Source: Deinococcus gobiensis I-0 (GTDB lineage Bacteria > Deinococcota > Deinococci > Deinococcales > Deinococcaceae). From it: 64,000 nt of DNA. How positions within the stretch are numbered: position 1 is the first letter of the stretch; every line of letters begins with the position of its first letter. Made by a program: the position numbers and the translations under genes. Shown here piece after piece: positions 41,217-55,122 of the stretch. Below the pieces are notes generated by a model. It was not told the origin of the DNA, searched no databases, and saw only the letters and a program-made list of their open reading frames with translations. Where the stretch lies: contig NC_017790.1 of assembly GCF_000252445.1 (NCBI RefSeq), positions 1,098,501 through 1,162,500 on the forward strand. Reading direction: 5' to 3'.

Positions 41217-42200
41217 TCAGTCCTGCATCCGCTTCTCGCTGCTGTGGCCGGGCCGCACCCGCAGCTCGGGGCGGACGTGGTGCGCGGCGTGGTTGGCCGC
41301 CATCGCCGCCTGGGCATAGGCCAGCGAGATGAGCTTGAAGTCGCCGCCCGACTGTGCGAGGTCGCCCGCCACGTACACGCCGGGCAGCGCGGTCTGGCCG
41401 CCCGGACCGTCGGGGACGTACTCGCCCTGCCAGCCCAGCGGCCAGCCCTGGATGGGGGCGAGGTCGGGAAGGTAGCCCCCCAGGCTCAGGACCGTGTCGG
41501 CCGGAACGCGTACCTGTTCGCCGTCCACCGTCAGGTGGGCGCCCCCCGGCACGAGGTTGACGAGCACGGCCGGGGCCAGCACGCTCAGGCGCCCCCCGGC
41601 CCGCGCCTCTTCCAGCGCGGCGAGCTCGTCGGGACTGCCCCGGAAGCCCAGGCGGCGGTGCGTGAGGGTCACGGCGGCCCCGGCCTGCGCCAGTTCCAGC
41701 GCGGCGCGGGTGGCCTGCGGCACGCCCCCCACGACCAGCACGCGCCGGCCCGCCAGCTCGGCGGGCTCGGGCACGTCGCTGCGCACGTCGGGGTGCGAGG
41801 CGGCGCCCGGTACCCGCGCCTCACGCGGCAGCAGCGCCCCCATACCCGCCGTCAGGATCACCGCGCCCGCCGTGAAGTCGCCCCGGTCGGTGCGCACGGT
41901 CCAGCCACCCCCCGGCCGCGCTTCCAGGCCGCGCGCCACGGTGCGCAGTTCGGTGGTCACGTCCAGGCCGTCGAGTTGCCGCACCTGCCCGGCCACGATA
42001 TCGGCCGCGCGGGTCTCGGGCAGGCCCGGCACGTCGTAGACCCGCTTATCGGGGTAGAGCGCCGTGAGCTGCCCGCCCAGCTCGCCCCGCGCCTCGAGCA
42101 GCCGCACGCCCAGGCCGCGCCACGCCGCGTAGAAGGCCGCGTACAGCCCCGCCGGGCCGCCGCCCACCACCAGAATGTCGCTGTGTGTCCCGCTCGTCAT
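41217..42200 (-). CDS. Ferredoxin/flavodoxin-NADP reductase, thioredoxin-reductase-like
   Basis: A 327-residue FAD protein with an N-terminal dinucleotide fold ILVVGGGPAGLYAAFYAA, LLEARGELGGQLTALYPDKR as in the YumC/type 2 ferredoxin-NADP reductases, a second nucleotide-binding GRRVLVVGGVPQATRAALEL, and a C-terminal GVYVAGDLAQSGGDFKLISLAYAQA. No CxxC, so it is not a thioredoxin reductase. It supplies or draws electrons between NADPH and ferredoxin. A CATACT box on the minus strand ends 6 nt before the ATG. A start 34 codons earlier is rejected for that reason. Confidence 0.87.
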   Translation of the reverse strand: MTSGTHSDILVVGGGPAGLYAAFYAAWRGLGVRLLEARGELGGQLTALYPDKRVYDVPGLPETRAADIVAGQVRQLDGLDVTTELRTVARGLEARPGGGWTVRTDRGDFTAGAVILTAGMGALLPREARVPGAASHPDVRSDVPEPAELAGRRVLVVGGVPQATRAALELAQAGAAVTLTHRRLGFRGSPDELAALEEARAGGRLSVLAPAVLVNLVPGGAHLTVDGEQVRVPADTVLSLGGYLPDLAPIQGWPLGWQGEYVPDGPGGQTALPGVYVAGDLAQSGGDFKLISLAYAQAAMAANHAAHHVRPELRVRPGHSSEKRMQD

Positions 42201-42235
42201 GGCGCGAGTATGGCGCAGGCCCGGCCCGAAGAAAG

Positions 42236-42257
42236 GGTCGGGCGGCCGAGCCCGACC
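42236..42257 (-). terminator. Terminator of the FprA-like gene
   Basis: GGTCGGGC/GCCCGACC stem with a 6-nt loop; on the minus strand it is followed by CTTTCTT. It separates the two reductase genes, which have separate promoters. Confidence 0.7.
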
Positions 42258-42307
42258 GGAAAAAGCTCCCCACCGGTCCGGGGAGAGCCTGCCGAACCGC
42301 ACCCGCC

Positions 42308-43669
<1,362 letters not shown>

Positions 43670-43676
43670 GCAGTCG

Positions 43677-43682
43677 AGTTTA
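43677..43682 (-). promoter_or_regulatory. -10 box deciding the FprA-like start
   Basis: Minus-strand TAAACT, 7 nt before GTG 43669. Confidence 0.65.
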
Positions 43683-43808
43683 GGCACTCCCTCCCGCCTT
43701 GTCACCCCCGAAAAGAGGCGGCGGCGCGAGAGGTCTACATCGGGAGACCGGTGACCGGCAGGCCGTGGCCCGCAAGAAAGGTCCGGGTGTTCTCCAGGCC
43801 ACCGGCCG

Positions 43809-43827
43809 AAAAAACCGCCACCCGGTT
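43809..43827 (-). terminator. Terminator of the Crp-family regulator gene
   Basis: On the minus strand AACCG-GGTGG-CGGTT is followed by a run of six T. The stem is short (5 bp). Confidence 0.55.
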
Positions 43828-43858
43828 TCCCGGATGACGGTCTGAGGAGGTGATGCGC

Positions 43859-44476
<618 letters not shown>

Positions 44477-44545
44477 TTGCGTCGCCTCCTGGGCGTTGGT
44501 GTCGCGGGTGGGAGGGCCCCTTCGGTCCTTCCTAACGTTGAACAC

Positions 44546-44574
44546 AGTGTAACCGAAATCGGGCTTTTTGTAAA
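44546..44574 (-). promoter_or_regulatory. Sigma-70-type promoter of the Crp-family gene
   Basis: Minus-strand TTTACA (44569-44574) and TACACT (44546-44551) with a 17-bp spacer. The spacer carries the inverted repeat CCGAAATCGG (44553-44562), a possible operator. The leader is about 65 nt and contains the ribosome binding site. Confidence 0.75.
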
Positions 44575-44731
44575 CAGTTTTGTTTCTTTAACCGGTATTT
44601 AGCCTACGAACTGACCTGTGGATAGGGAGGCCGAAAAGGGTGTCTGACACGGTTAATTGAGAATTCTTCCTATTGAGCACGGCCTCACCGTCCACTCAGG
44701 CGGGACGATAGGGCGCTTGAGGTGCCGAAAA

Positions 44732-44759
44732 AAGCGCCCGCCCGGCGAGGGGGGCGCTT
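44732..44759 (-). terminator. Rho-independent terminator of gyrA
   Basis: AAGCGCCC/GGGCGCTT stem with a 12-nt loop; on the minus strand the hairpin runs directly into a stretch of six T. A second GC-rich hairpin (GCCGGGCC/GGCCCGGC) lies between it and the gyrA stop. Confidence 0.85.
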
Positions 44760-44807
44760 GGGGGGCCGGGCCGGTTGAGGTGGCCCGGCCGGCTCAGTGC
44801 CGTGCGC

Positions 44808-47243
<2,436 letters not shown>

Positions 47244-47335
47244 CAGGCTCCAATACGGCCGGCCGCCGACCCTGAAGGGTGCGGCCGTGCGGAAAACGAG
47301 GGGCGCGCCCGGCACCACTGCCGGGAATGGAAAGA

Positions 47336-47362
47336 TTCTAGCATATTACGCTATATGCGTAA
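47336..47362 (-). promoter_or_regulatory. gyrA promoter with radiation/desiccation response motif
   Basis: The 17-mer TTACGCTATATGCGTAA (47346-47362) has perfect 6-bp arms TTACGC/GCGTAA. A TAGAAT -10 box (47336-47341, minus strand) lies just downstream, and the far arm of the palindrome falls where the -35 would be. A repressor bound here would block RNA polymerase. In Deinococcus gyrA belongs to the DdrO regulon, which is relieved by DNA damage. Confidence 0.85.
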
Positions 47363-47493
47363 CAGAATCCTCCTCCTCAACGGCCCCTATTTTAGCGCAG
47401 AATGACGTTAAAAACACGTCAGGAAGCCCGAAGTGCTGGCCGGGCGGCGCATGAAGGTGGCCGGCAGTGAGAAGCGTGTGACGGCGGCGGCGC

Positions 47494-47499
47494 TATGCT
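47494..47499 (+). promoter_or_regulatory. -10 box of the Roadblock operon
   Basis: TATGCT ends 8 nt before ATG 47508. The reading frame is open 25 codons upstream, but that part would lie 5' of the transcription start. Confidence 0.6.
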
Positions 47500-47507
47500 G
47501 CCGGGCG

Positions 47508-47858
47508 ATGCTTGCTGAACTGACACAGTTGGTCACGGACGTGAACGGAGCCTGGGCGGCGGCTATCGGCGGGCTTGACGGCCTGCTGGTCGAAGGGCAC
47601 GCGCAGGCCGACACGGACCTGAACCTGCTGGTCGCCGAACACGCGGGTATCCTGCGCGCGGCGAACGCCGCCTACGACCAGACGCTCGGCGGCGGCCTGG
47701 CGCGCGAACTGTACGTGCGCGGCGAGAGCCTGAGCGTCTTTTTGCAGCCGATCGGCAGCGACTTTTTCCTGCTGCTGGCCCTGGACGGCCGCAGCAACCT
47801 CGGGCAGGCCCGGCTGTATGGCCGGGACGCGGCCCGGCGACTCGAAGCCCAACTCTGA
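47508..47858 (+). CDS. Roadblock/LC7 domain protein (first of three)
   Basis: A 116-residue single-domain Roadblock/LC7 protein: helix 1 MLAELTQLVTDVNGAWAAAI, GGLDGLLVEGHAQAD, a long second helix (EHAGILRAANAAYDQTL), ELYVRGESLSVFLQPIG and a final helix NLGQARLYGRDAARRL. MglB, the best known bacterial relative, is a GTPase-activating protein for MglA. It is the closest of the three here to MglB in layout. Leaderless ATG at 47508. Confidence 0.85.
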   Translation: MLAELTQLVTDVNGAWAAAIGGLDGLLVEGHAQADTDLNLLVAEHAGILRAANAAYDQTLGGGLARELYVRGESLSVFLQPIGSDFFLLLALDGRSNLGQARLYGRDAARRLEAQL

Positions 47859-47876
47859 TGCCCTGCGTGAGCGACC

Positions 47877-48215
47877 ATGAAACTTGATCCCCTGCGTACA
47901 CTTCCCGGTCTCGTCGCCGCTGGCCTGGTGGGCCGCGACGGCCTGGCCCTCGAAACGGTCGGTGAGGGCGGCGAGGCCCTGGCGGCCGAACTCGCCGCCC
48001 TGCGGGCCGGTGCCGAGCGGGTCGGCCGCCGCCTGGGCGCAGGCACGGTCAGCCGATTCGCCCTGACCGGCGATGGGGTCGAAATCCTGGCCCTGACCTC
48101 GGGCGACTACGTGCTGGGCGCGGCCCTGACGCGCGGAGTAGACACCCGTCCCGCCGGGCAGGTCCTGGCCCGCCTCATCCAGGACCTCACGCTGCCCGAG
48201 GACGCCGATGATTGA
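47877..48215 (+). CDS. Roadblock/LC7 domain protein (second of three)
   Basis: A 112-residue Roadblock/LC7 protein with LPGLVAAGLVGRDGLALETVG near the N-terminus, a central helix (LAALRAGAERVGRRLGAG), RFALTGDGVEILALTSGDYVLG and a C-terminal helix (PAGQVLARLIQDL). Starts 18 nt after its neighbour and overlaps the next gene by 8 nt, so all three are one translational unit. Likely a dimer partner of the others. Confidence 0.85.
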   Translation: MKLDPLRTLPGLVAAGLVGRDGLALETVGEGGEALAAELAALRAGAERVGRRLGAGTVSRFALTGDGVEILALTSGDYVLGAALTRGVDTRPAGQVLARLIQDLTLPEDADD

Positions 48216-48513
48216 GGCGTTCCTGGACGTGCGTGGCGTGCGCTACGCCGCCCTGGTGGACGAGGCGGGCGCCCTGGTCGCCCACGTCGGCGACGTGCCC
48301 GCCGAACTCGACGTGGCGGCCTCGGCGCGCGCGCTGCTGGGCAGCCTCCAGAACGCGGTGGGCGAACCGGAATGGAACGACCTGCTGCTCGACCTCGGCA
48401 GCGGCCCGCTGCTGCTCACGCCGCTGGGCCGCCAGCTCCTGATGACCGCCTTCGACGACGTGGCGAATCTGGGCCGCGTACGCTTCGCGGTCAAGCGTGC
48501 GCTGGGACTGTAG
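48208..48513 (+). CDS. Roadblock/LC7 domain protein (third of three)
   Basis: A 101-residue Roadblock/LC7-like protein: VRGVRYAALVDEAGALVAHVG, a central helix (ASARALLGSLQNAVG), the strand LLLDLGSGPLLLTPLGRQLL and a final helix (NLGRVRFAVKRAL). The ATG overlaps the end of the previous gene (ATGATTGA). No MglA-type GTPase follows; the next gene is on the other strand. Confidence 0.83.
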   Translation: MIEAFLDVRGVRYAALVDEAGALVAHVGDVPAELDVAASARALLGSLQNAVGEPEWNDLLLDLGSGPLLLTPLGRQLLMTAFDDVANLGRVRFAVKRALGL

Positions 48514-48571
48514 GCGCAGGCCGGGAGCGGGGCGGGGGAGAGGCGCTGGCCTCCGCCCGCCCCGCCCATGT

Positions 48572-49405
<834 letters not shown>

Positions 49406-49489
49406 GGCGTCACTGTAGAGCGCCGTTGCGGGCTGAGGGTCAGGGCGGCCCGCCCCGGCCGGGGCCTGGGGCGGGCTCCGTCTTCCGGC

Positions 49490-51226
49490 TCAGCGGCGGA
49501 TGACGGCCGGAAATTCGGGCGGCGCGACGAAGGGCACGGCCCGGCGCAGGTCCAGCACGAACAGGGTGCGCTGGCCCGCGCGCGTGAGCTGCACGCCGCC
49601 GCCCGTGCCCGGCAGCAGCCGCGCCGAGACGCCGGGCCAGCCCGCCAGCGCGGCCAGCGGCACCAGCGGCGTGCGGGCCACGTACACCACCGGTACGGGC
49701 GCGCGGGCGACCGTGCCGGCCGGCGATGACGTACCGGCCTGGGCCGCGCTGCCCTGGGGGGCACTGAGGGTCGCGGTGCGCGGGGTCAGCAGGGCCACGT
49801 TCAATCCCAGGGCCGAGGCGGCCGGGCCGAGCGGCAGGTAGACCTGCCCCCCGATGACCTGCGCGCCCTGCGACGCCAGCGCGGCCCACTGGGCGGGGGT
49901 GCGCGTGGGCTGGGCGGGCGTGGCCGGCGTGGGGGCCGGCTGGGGCCGCGTGGGGGTGGTGGCGGTGGGGGTCGGAGATGCGGGTGTCGTGGGGGTCTGG
50001 GCGACCGGGGGGCGGGTGGCCGGGGTCTGAACGGGGTTCAGGGGGGTCTGGGCCAGCGTGGCCGTCGCCGCTGCCCGGCGGGCCTGCACGCGCGCCTGCG
50101 TCTCGGCCGCGCTCAGGGTACGGCCCCAGCCATCGGGCACGCCCCGGAAGGTGGACCACGGTCCGCTCGCCAGCGGCCGGCCCTTGGGCAGGGCATTGAG
50201 CAGCCCGCCCTCGGTCGAGAAGTACAGCGTGCCCGCGTCACTCACGGCGACCCCGGTGTCAATCTTCTTGCCGGTCTTGAGGGTCCAGAGGGCCTGCCCG
50301 GCCGGGCCGATGGCGTGCAGGGTGCCCGAGAGGTCGCCCACGACCACCGTACCGTCGCTGAGCTCGGCCGCCGGAGCCGCGACCGGCGCGCCCGCCGGAT
50401 AGACCCACTCGTCCTCGCCGGAGGTGTTGACGGCGTACACGTTGCCGTCGTAGCTGCCCACCACGACCAGCCCGCCCGAGGTCACGATGGGGCTGGCGTT
50501 CACGAACAGGCTCGTCTGGCGGGTCCAGCGCAGCTTGCCCTGGGCGTCGAGACTGTAGATCTTGCGGTCGCTGGACCCGAAGTACACGTTGCCCTGGGCG
50601 TCGAGGGCCGGGCTGCTGAAGATCAGCGATCCGGCCGCGAAGCTCCACTTGAGCCGGCCCTCGGGCGTCAGGGCCTGGAGGCGGTTGTTCTGCGCCCCGA
50701 AATAGACCGTGCCGTCCGCACCGATGGCCGGGCTGCTGAACACGGGGGCGCCCACCTTGTAGGTCCACAGGGCCTGCCCCTGGGGACTGACCGCGTACAC
50801 CGTGCCGTTGGCCGTCGCCGCCACCACGCTGCCGTCGGGGCGCAGTGCCGGGCTGGCGAAGATGTCACCGTCGAGCTTGAGTTTCCACACGAGTTTGCCG
50901 CCGGCGTCCAGGCGGTACAGGGTGTCGTCATAGGAGGCGGCCAGCACGTCGCCCTGGGGGGTCACGACCGGCTGCGCGCGGCCCAGGTCGCCGACCGCGA
51001 AGGCCCACTTTTCCTTGCCGGAGGCGTCGGTGCGCCGGATACGGGCGTCGCTCCCGACGAAGGTCAGGTCGCCGCCGCTGCTCACGCTGATGGGCGAAAT
51101 GACCTTCAGGTCACGGGTCCAGACCGGCTGGGGGGCGGCGCGCAGCGGGACGTTCTGTTGGGCATCGGCGCCCGCGTAAAGGAGGGCCAGGGTCAAGGCG
51201 GAGGCGGTTCTCATGTGTCGGGTCAT
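49490..51226 (-). CDS. Secreted PQQ-type beta-propeller protein with copper-amine-oxidase-N-like C-terminus
   Basis: A 578-residue exported protein (signal peptide to about residue 22). Residues 30-370 are repeated propeller strands of about 40 residues (SPALRPDGSVVAATANGTVY; SPAIGADGTVYFGAQNNRL; SPALDAQGNVYFGSSDRKIY). Residues about 385-440 are a Pro/Thr-rich linker. Residues 445-575 resemble the copper amine oxidase N-terminal domain (QVYLPLGPAASALGLNVALL; TPLVPLAALAGWPGVSARLL), which often binds envelope polymers. No PQQ-ligand residues are clear, so an assembly or adhesion role is as likely as catalysis. ATG 51226 is used; another in-frame ATG is four codons on. Confidence 0.83.
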   Translation of the reverse strand: MTRHMRTASALTLALLYAGADAQQNVPLRAAPQPVWTRDLKVISPISVSSGGDLTFVGSDARIRRTDASGKEKWAFAVGDLGRAQPVVTPQGDVLAASYDDTLYRLDAGGKLVWKLKLDGDIFASPALRPDGSVVAATANGTVYAVSPQGQALWTYKVGAPVFSSPAIGADGTVYFGAQNNRLQALTPEGRLKWSFAAGSLIFSSPALDAQGNVYFGSSDRKIYSLDAQGKLRWTRQTSLFVNASPIVTSGGLVVVGSYDGNVYAVNTSGEDEWVYPAGAPVAAPAAELSDGTVVVGDLSGTLHAIGPAGQALWTLKTGKKIDTGVAVSDAGTLYFSTEGGLLNALPKGRPLASGPWSTFRGVPDGWGRTLSAAETQARVQARRAAATATLAQTPLNPVQTPATRPPVAQTPTTPASPTPTATTPTRPQPAPTPATPAQPTRTPAQWAALASQGAQVIGGQVYLPLGPAASALGLNVALLTPRTATLSAPQGSAAQAGTSSPAGTVARAPVPVVYVARTPLVPLAALAGWPGVSARLLPGTGGGVQLTRAGQRTLFVLDLRRAVPFVAPPEFPAVIRR

Positions 51227-51240
51227 CAGAATGTAAATTC

Positions 51241-51260
51241 CTTTACGGTCTCTTTACGGT
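51241..51260. promoter_or_regulatory. Direct repeat CTTTACGGT with 11-bp period between divergent genes
   Basis: CTTTACGGT at 51241-51249 and again at 51252-51260, one helical turn apart, just upstream of the minus-strand TACATT -10 box of the propeller gene. This is the layout of binding sites for OmpR/PhoB-type response regulators. Confidence 0.5.
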
Positions 51261-51323
51261 GGCTTGGGGGTCCTGGGGCCGTATGGACGGCCGTCAAAGT
51301 AGCGTCCTAAGATGAATTCCGTT

Positions 51324-51899
<576 letters not shown>

Positions 51900-51919
51900 A
51901 CTGAGCAGCGCGACTTCCG

Positions 51920-51951
51920 ACCGCGTTCCCGCACCGGGGGCGCGGTTTTTT
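51920..51951 (+). terminator. Rho-independent terminator
   Basis: ACCGCG/CGCGGT stem with inner CCC/GGG pairing followed by six T. Confidence 0.88.
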
Positions 51952-52024
51952 CGGCCTGGAGATGGGTCCTTCGTAAGGCTTTCGGCCCATAGACGGGGTC
52001 TGCGGCCCCCCCTAGCATGGCTTC

Positions 52025-53332
52025 ATGTTCCGCCGCCGCCCCACGCTGCCCCCCTTCGTTCCCGGCGCGCTGCTGGTCGGCGGCGCGGTACGCGACTGGC
52101 TGCGCGGCGTGGCCCCCCACGACTTCGACTGGGCCGCGCCCGACCCGGCGGCGGCGGCGCGCGGCCTGGTCGCCCAGCGGGGCGGTCACGTCTTCGCGCT
52201 GGACGAGGCGCGGGGGTACTGGCGGGTGAAATTGCCGGACGGCACCGAACACGACTTCGTGCCGCAGCCCGCCGACGTGCAGGAGGACCTGCTGCGGCGC
52301 GACTTCACCGTGAATGCGATGGGCCTGACCGCCGCGCGGGACCTGCTGGACCCGGCAGGCGGGCGGGCCGACCTGCGCGCGGGCCGCCTGCGGATGGTGT
52401 CGGAGGAGAACCTGCGCGCCGACCCGCTGCGGGCCTGGCGCGCGGCGCGCTTCATGGTGACGCTGGGGTTCAAGCCTGACCCCGAGACCGAGGCCGCCGT
52501 GCGCCGGATCGCGGCCGACCTCGCGGCAGGCACGCTGCCCATGCCGGCGGCCGAGCGGGTGCGCGACGAGATGCAGGCCCTGCTCGCCGCCCCGGAGGCG
52601 GCGCGCGGCCTGCTGGCCCTGGAAAATCTGGGCCTGCTGGCCCTGACCCTGCCGGAGCTGCGCGAGGGCCAGGGCGTCACGCAGGGGGGCTTTCACCACC
52701 TCGACGTGTTCGGGCACGGCGTCGAGGCGCTGCACCAGCTCCTGGCGCGCATGCCCGACGCCCCGCTGCCGCTGCGCTGGGCCGCGCTGCTGCACGACGT
52801 GGGCAAGCCGCGCACCCTGGACCGCAACCCCGAGACGGGCCGGCGCACCTTCTACGGCCACGACAAGGTGGGCGCGGCCCTGACCACCCAGATCCTCACG
52901 CGCCTGAGGTTGCCCGGCGACGAGGTGAAGTACGCCGCGCGGCTCGTCGGGGCGCATATGGCCCAGTTGCCGGCCGACGACCAGGCCGCCCGGCGCTTCG
53001 CCCACCGCCGCCGTGACCTGCTGCCCGACCTCCTGCGCGTGATGCTCGCCGACCGCGAGGCGGCGCGGGGCAAGGACAGCTCGCCCGCCGGGCGCTACGC
53101 CTACATGCTCGCCATGAACCGCGTGCTGGAGGCCCTGGAGGCGCAGCCCGCCGCGCCCGCGCCGCTGCTGAGCGGCGAGGACGTGATGGGTCTGCTCTCG
53201 CTGCCCCCCGGCCCCCGCGTAGGTGAGGTGCTGCGCGCCCTGGCCGAGGCGCGGGCGATGGGCGAAGTGCAGACCCCCGAAGCCGCCCGCGCCTGGGTGC
53301 GGGACTGGGCGGCGGCCCACCCGGCGGCCTAG
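52025..53332 (+). CDS. tRNA nucleotidyltransferase (class II, with HD domain)
   Basis: A 435-residue polymerase-beta-like enzyme. Nucleotidyltransferase head: [22 protein letters not shown] (two catalytic Asp), the [14 protein letters not shown] segment and [19 protein letters not shown]-terminal HD domain has [13 protein letters not shown] and [10 protein letters not shown] (His-Asp). Deinococcus radiodurans splits CCA addition between a CC-adding and an A-adding enzyme; whether this one adds CC, A or full CCA depends on a flexible loop that I cannot judge. TAGCAT at 52013-52018 ends 6 nt before the ATG. Confidence 0.9.
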   Translation: MFRRRPTLPPFVPGALLVGGAVRDWLRGVAPHDFDWAAPDPAAAARGLVAQRGGHVFALDEARGYWRVKLPDGTEHDFVPQPADVQEDLLRRDFTVNAMGLTAARDLLDPAGGRADLRAGRLRMVSEENLRADPLRAWRAARFMVTLGFKPDPETEAAVRRIAADLAAGTLPMPAAERVRDEMQALLAAPEAARGLLALENLGLLALTLPELREGQGVTQGGFHHLDVFGHGVEALHQLLARMPDAPLPLRWAALLHDVGKPRTLDRNPETGRRTFYGHDKVGAALTTQILTRLRLPGDEVKYAARLVGAHMAQLPADDQAARRFAHRRRDLLPDLLRVMLADREAARGKDSSPAGRYAYMLAMNRVLEALEAQPAAPAPLLSGEDVMGLLSLPPGPRVGEVLRALAEARAMGEVQTPEAARAWVRDWAAAHPAA

Positions 53333-53397
53333 CGCCGGGGTGGCGCGGGGCGGACGTAAGAGACCTGGAAGCGTTTCCCGATATGCTGCCGCGCAGG

Positions 53398-54852
53398 ATG
53401 AGCCACGACCACTCGCGCGACGCCCACCCCCTCACCCCCGACTGGGTCGGTGACGCGGTGTTCTACCAGATTTTCCCCGACCGCTTCGCCCGCAGTGGGC
53501 GCGTGGGCGGCCTGAACCTGCAACCCTGGGGCGAGGCGCCCGAGTTCCACCGCTACATGGGCGGCGATCTGTGGGGCGTGAGCGCCAAGCTCGACTATAT
53601 CCAGAGCCTCGGCGTCACGGCCATCTACTTCTGCCCGGTGTTCCAGTCGGCGTCCAACCACCGCTACCACACGCACGACTATTTTCAGGTGGACCCCATG
53701 CTGGGCGGCAACGAGGCGCTGCGCCTGCTCATCGACGAGGCGCACAAGCGGGGCATCAAGGTGGTGCTCGACGGGGTGTTCAACCACTCCAGCCGAGGCT
53801 TTTTCCAGTTCAACGACCTGCTCGAACAGGGCGAGGCCAGCGCCTACCGCGACTGGTTCCATGTCGAGGGCTGGCCCCTTCAGGCCTACGACGACACCCG
53901 GCCGGCCGGCTACGCGGCGTGGTGGGGCAACCGCGCGCTGCCCAAATTCAATACCTCGAACCCCGCCGTGCGCGAGTTCCTGTGGTCGGTGGCCGAGTAC
54001 TGGATTCACTTCGGCATCGACGGCTGGCGGCTGGACGTGCCCAACGAGATCGACGACGACTCCTTCTGGCAGGAGTTCCGCCGCCGCGTCAAGGCGATCA
54101 ATCCCGAGGCCTACATCGTCGGCGAGATCTGGGGCGACGCGCACCGGTGGCTCCAGGGCGACCAGTTCGACGCGGTGATGAACTACCACTTCACCCGGCC
54201 CTGTCTGGCCTTTTTCGGTGCGCACACGCTGGACCACGGCATGAACGAGCGCAGCGGCACCGGCCGGGTCGAGCCGATGGACGCCGCCGCCTTCGCGGGT
54301 CGCATGGGCGAGGTCACGCGCATGTACCACCCCGACATCGTGCGCGCGCAGCTCAACCTGCTCGACTCGCACGACACGGCCCGTTTCCTCAGCGCGGTCG
54401 GCGGCGACGCGACCGCGCACCGGCTGGCCGTCACCTTCCAGATGACCTATCTGGGCGCGCCGTGCATCTACTACGGCGGCGAGATCGGCCTGCCCGGCGG
54501 CCCCGATCCCGACTGCCGCCGAGCCTTCCCCTGGGACGAGTCGGTGTGGGACCAGGAGACGCTGGCCCTGACCCGACGTCTGACCGCCGCCCGGCACGCC
54601 AGCCGCGCGCTGCAACGCGGTGATTTCCACGTGACGCACGCGCAGGGCGAGACGGTGGTGTATGCCCGCCGCCTGCGGGACGAGGCCGCGCATGTCGCCC
54701 TGAACACCGGCCACCAGCCCACGCGCCTGCCGCTGGGTGAGGTGCGTCCCGGCACCTATCAGGACGTGTTGAGCGGCCGGATGCACACGCTGGAGGCGGG
54801 GGCCGAGGTGGACGTGCCGGCACGCGGCGCGGTGGTGCTCGTCCCGGCCTGA
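53398..54852 (+). CDS. GH13 family glycoside hydrolase (neopullulanase/amylase-like)
   Basis: A 484-residue alpha-amylase-family enzyme. Conserved regions: [40 protein letters not shown] (nucleophile Asp), [10 protein letters not shown] (acid/base Glu) and [12 protein letters not shown] (third Asp). No signal peptide, so cytoplasmic. It likely cleaves maltodextrin-type alpha-1,4 links, which would fit the sugar-binding protein at 10.2 kb. The ATG at 53398 is preferred over ATG 53383, which lies inside a TATGCT -10 box (53381-53386). Confidence 0.9.
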   Translation: MSHDHSRDAHPLTPDWVGDAVFYQIFPDRFARSGRVGGLNLQPWGEAPEFHRYMGGDLWGVSAKLDYIQSLGVTAIYFCPVFQSASNHRYHTHDYFQVDPMLGGNEALRLLIDEAHKRGIKVVLDGVFNHSSRGFFQFNDLLEQGEASAYRDWFHVEGWPLQAYDDTRPAGYAAWWGNRALPKFNTSNPAVREFLWSVAEYWIHFGIDGWRLDVPNEIDDDSFWQEFRRRVKAINPEAYIVGEIWGDAHRWLQGDQFDAVMNYHFTRPCLAFFGAHTLDHGMNERSGTGRVEPMDAAAFAGRMGEVTRMYHPDIVRAQLNLLDSHDTARFLSAVGGDATAHRLAVTFQMTYLGAPCIYYGGEIGLPGGPDPDCRRAFPWDESVWDQETLALTRRLTAARHASRALQRGDFHVTHAQGETVVYARRLRDEAAHVALNTGHQPTRLPLGEVRPGTYQDVLSGRMHTLEAGAEVDVPARGAVVLVPA

Positions 54853-54872
54853 GACGCTGGGGGGGAGCCGGC

Positions 54873-55106
54873 GTGCGCCACGAAGCACGGACCCCGCTGA
54901 CCGGGGAGGGCGAGCTTCTCGCCCAGGCCCTGTCGCCCGGTGAAGGCGGCACCGTACTGCTGGCGCCGGGCCGGCTGGCGCAGGTGTCTGGGCAGATGGA
55001 CCGGGAGCATGCGCTCGCGGCCCTGGCCCCCTTGCCCGGGCACTCGCGTCTGGGTGGCATGTCGCAGGACGCGGTGGACGATCTCGGGGTCTTCTGCCCG
55101 GAGTGA
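54873..55106 (+). CDS. Small hypothetical protein
   Basis: A 77-residue protein I do not recognise. It starts at a GTG with a GGGGGAG ribosome binding site 5 nt upstream, 20 nt after the amylase stop, and its codon third positions are over 80% G or C. Mixed charge, no signal peptide, one Cys near the C-terminus (GVFCPE). Probably co-transcribed with the amylase gene. Confidence 0.6.
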   Translation: MRHEARTPLTGEGELLAQALSPGEGGTVLLAPGRLAQVSGQMDREHALAALAPLPGHSRLGGMSQDAVDDLGVFCPE

Positions 55107-55122
55107 CGCCCGCCCGGCCTCC

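Larger units (their letters stand above)
44477..44807. other. Intergenic region upstream of the Crp-family gene
   Basis: 331 bases without a gene. It holds the regulator's promoter, a relatively A/T-rich stretch (44560-44680) with TTTAACCGG and GGTTAATTGAGAATTC segments that may hide further promoter or regulator sites, and the gyrA terminator at its right end. Confidence 0.6.

Noticed and set aside
51241..51260. TTTACGG repeats as a radiation response motif
   Set aside because: They are direct, not inverted, repeats, with an 11-bp period and not the 17-bp palindrome.
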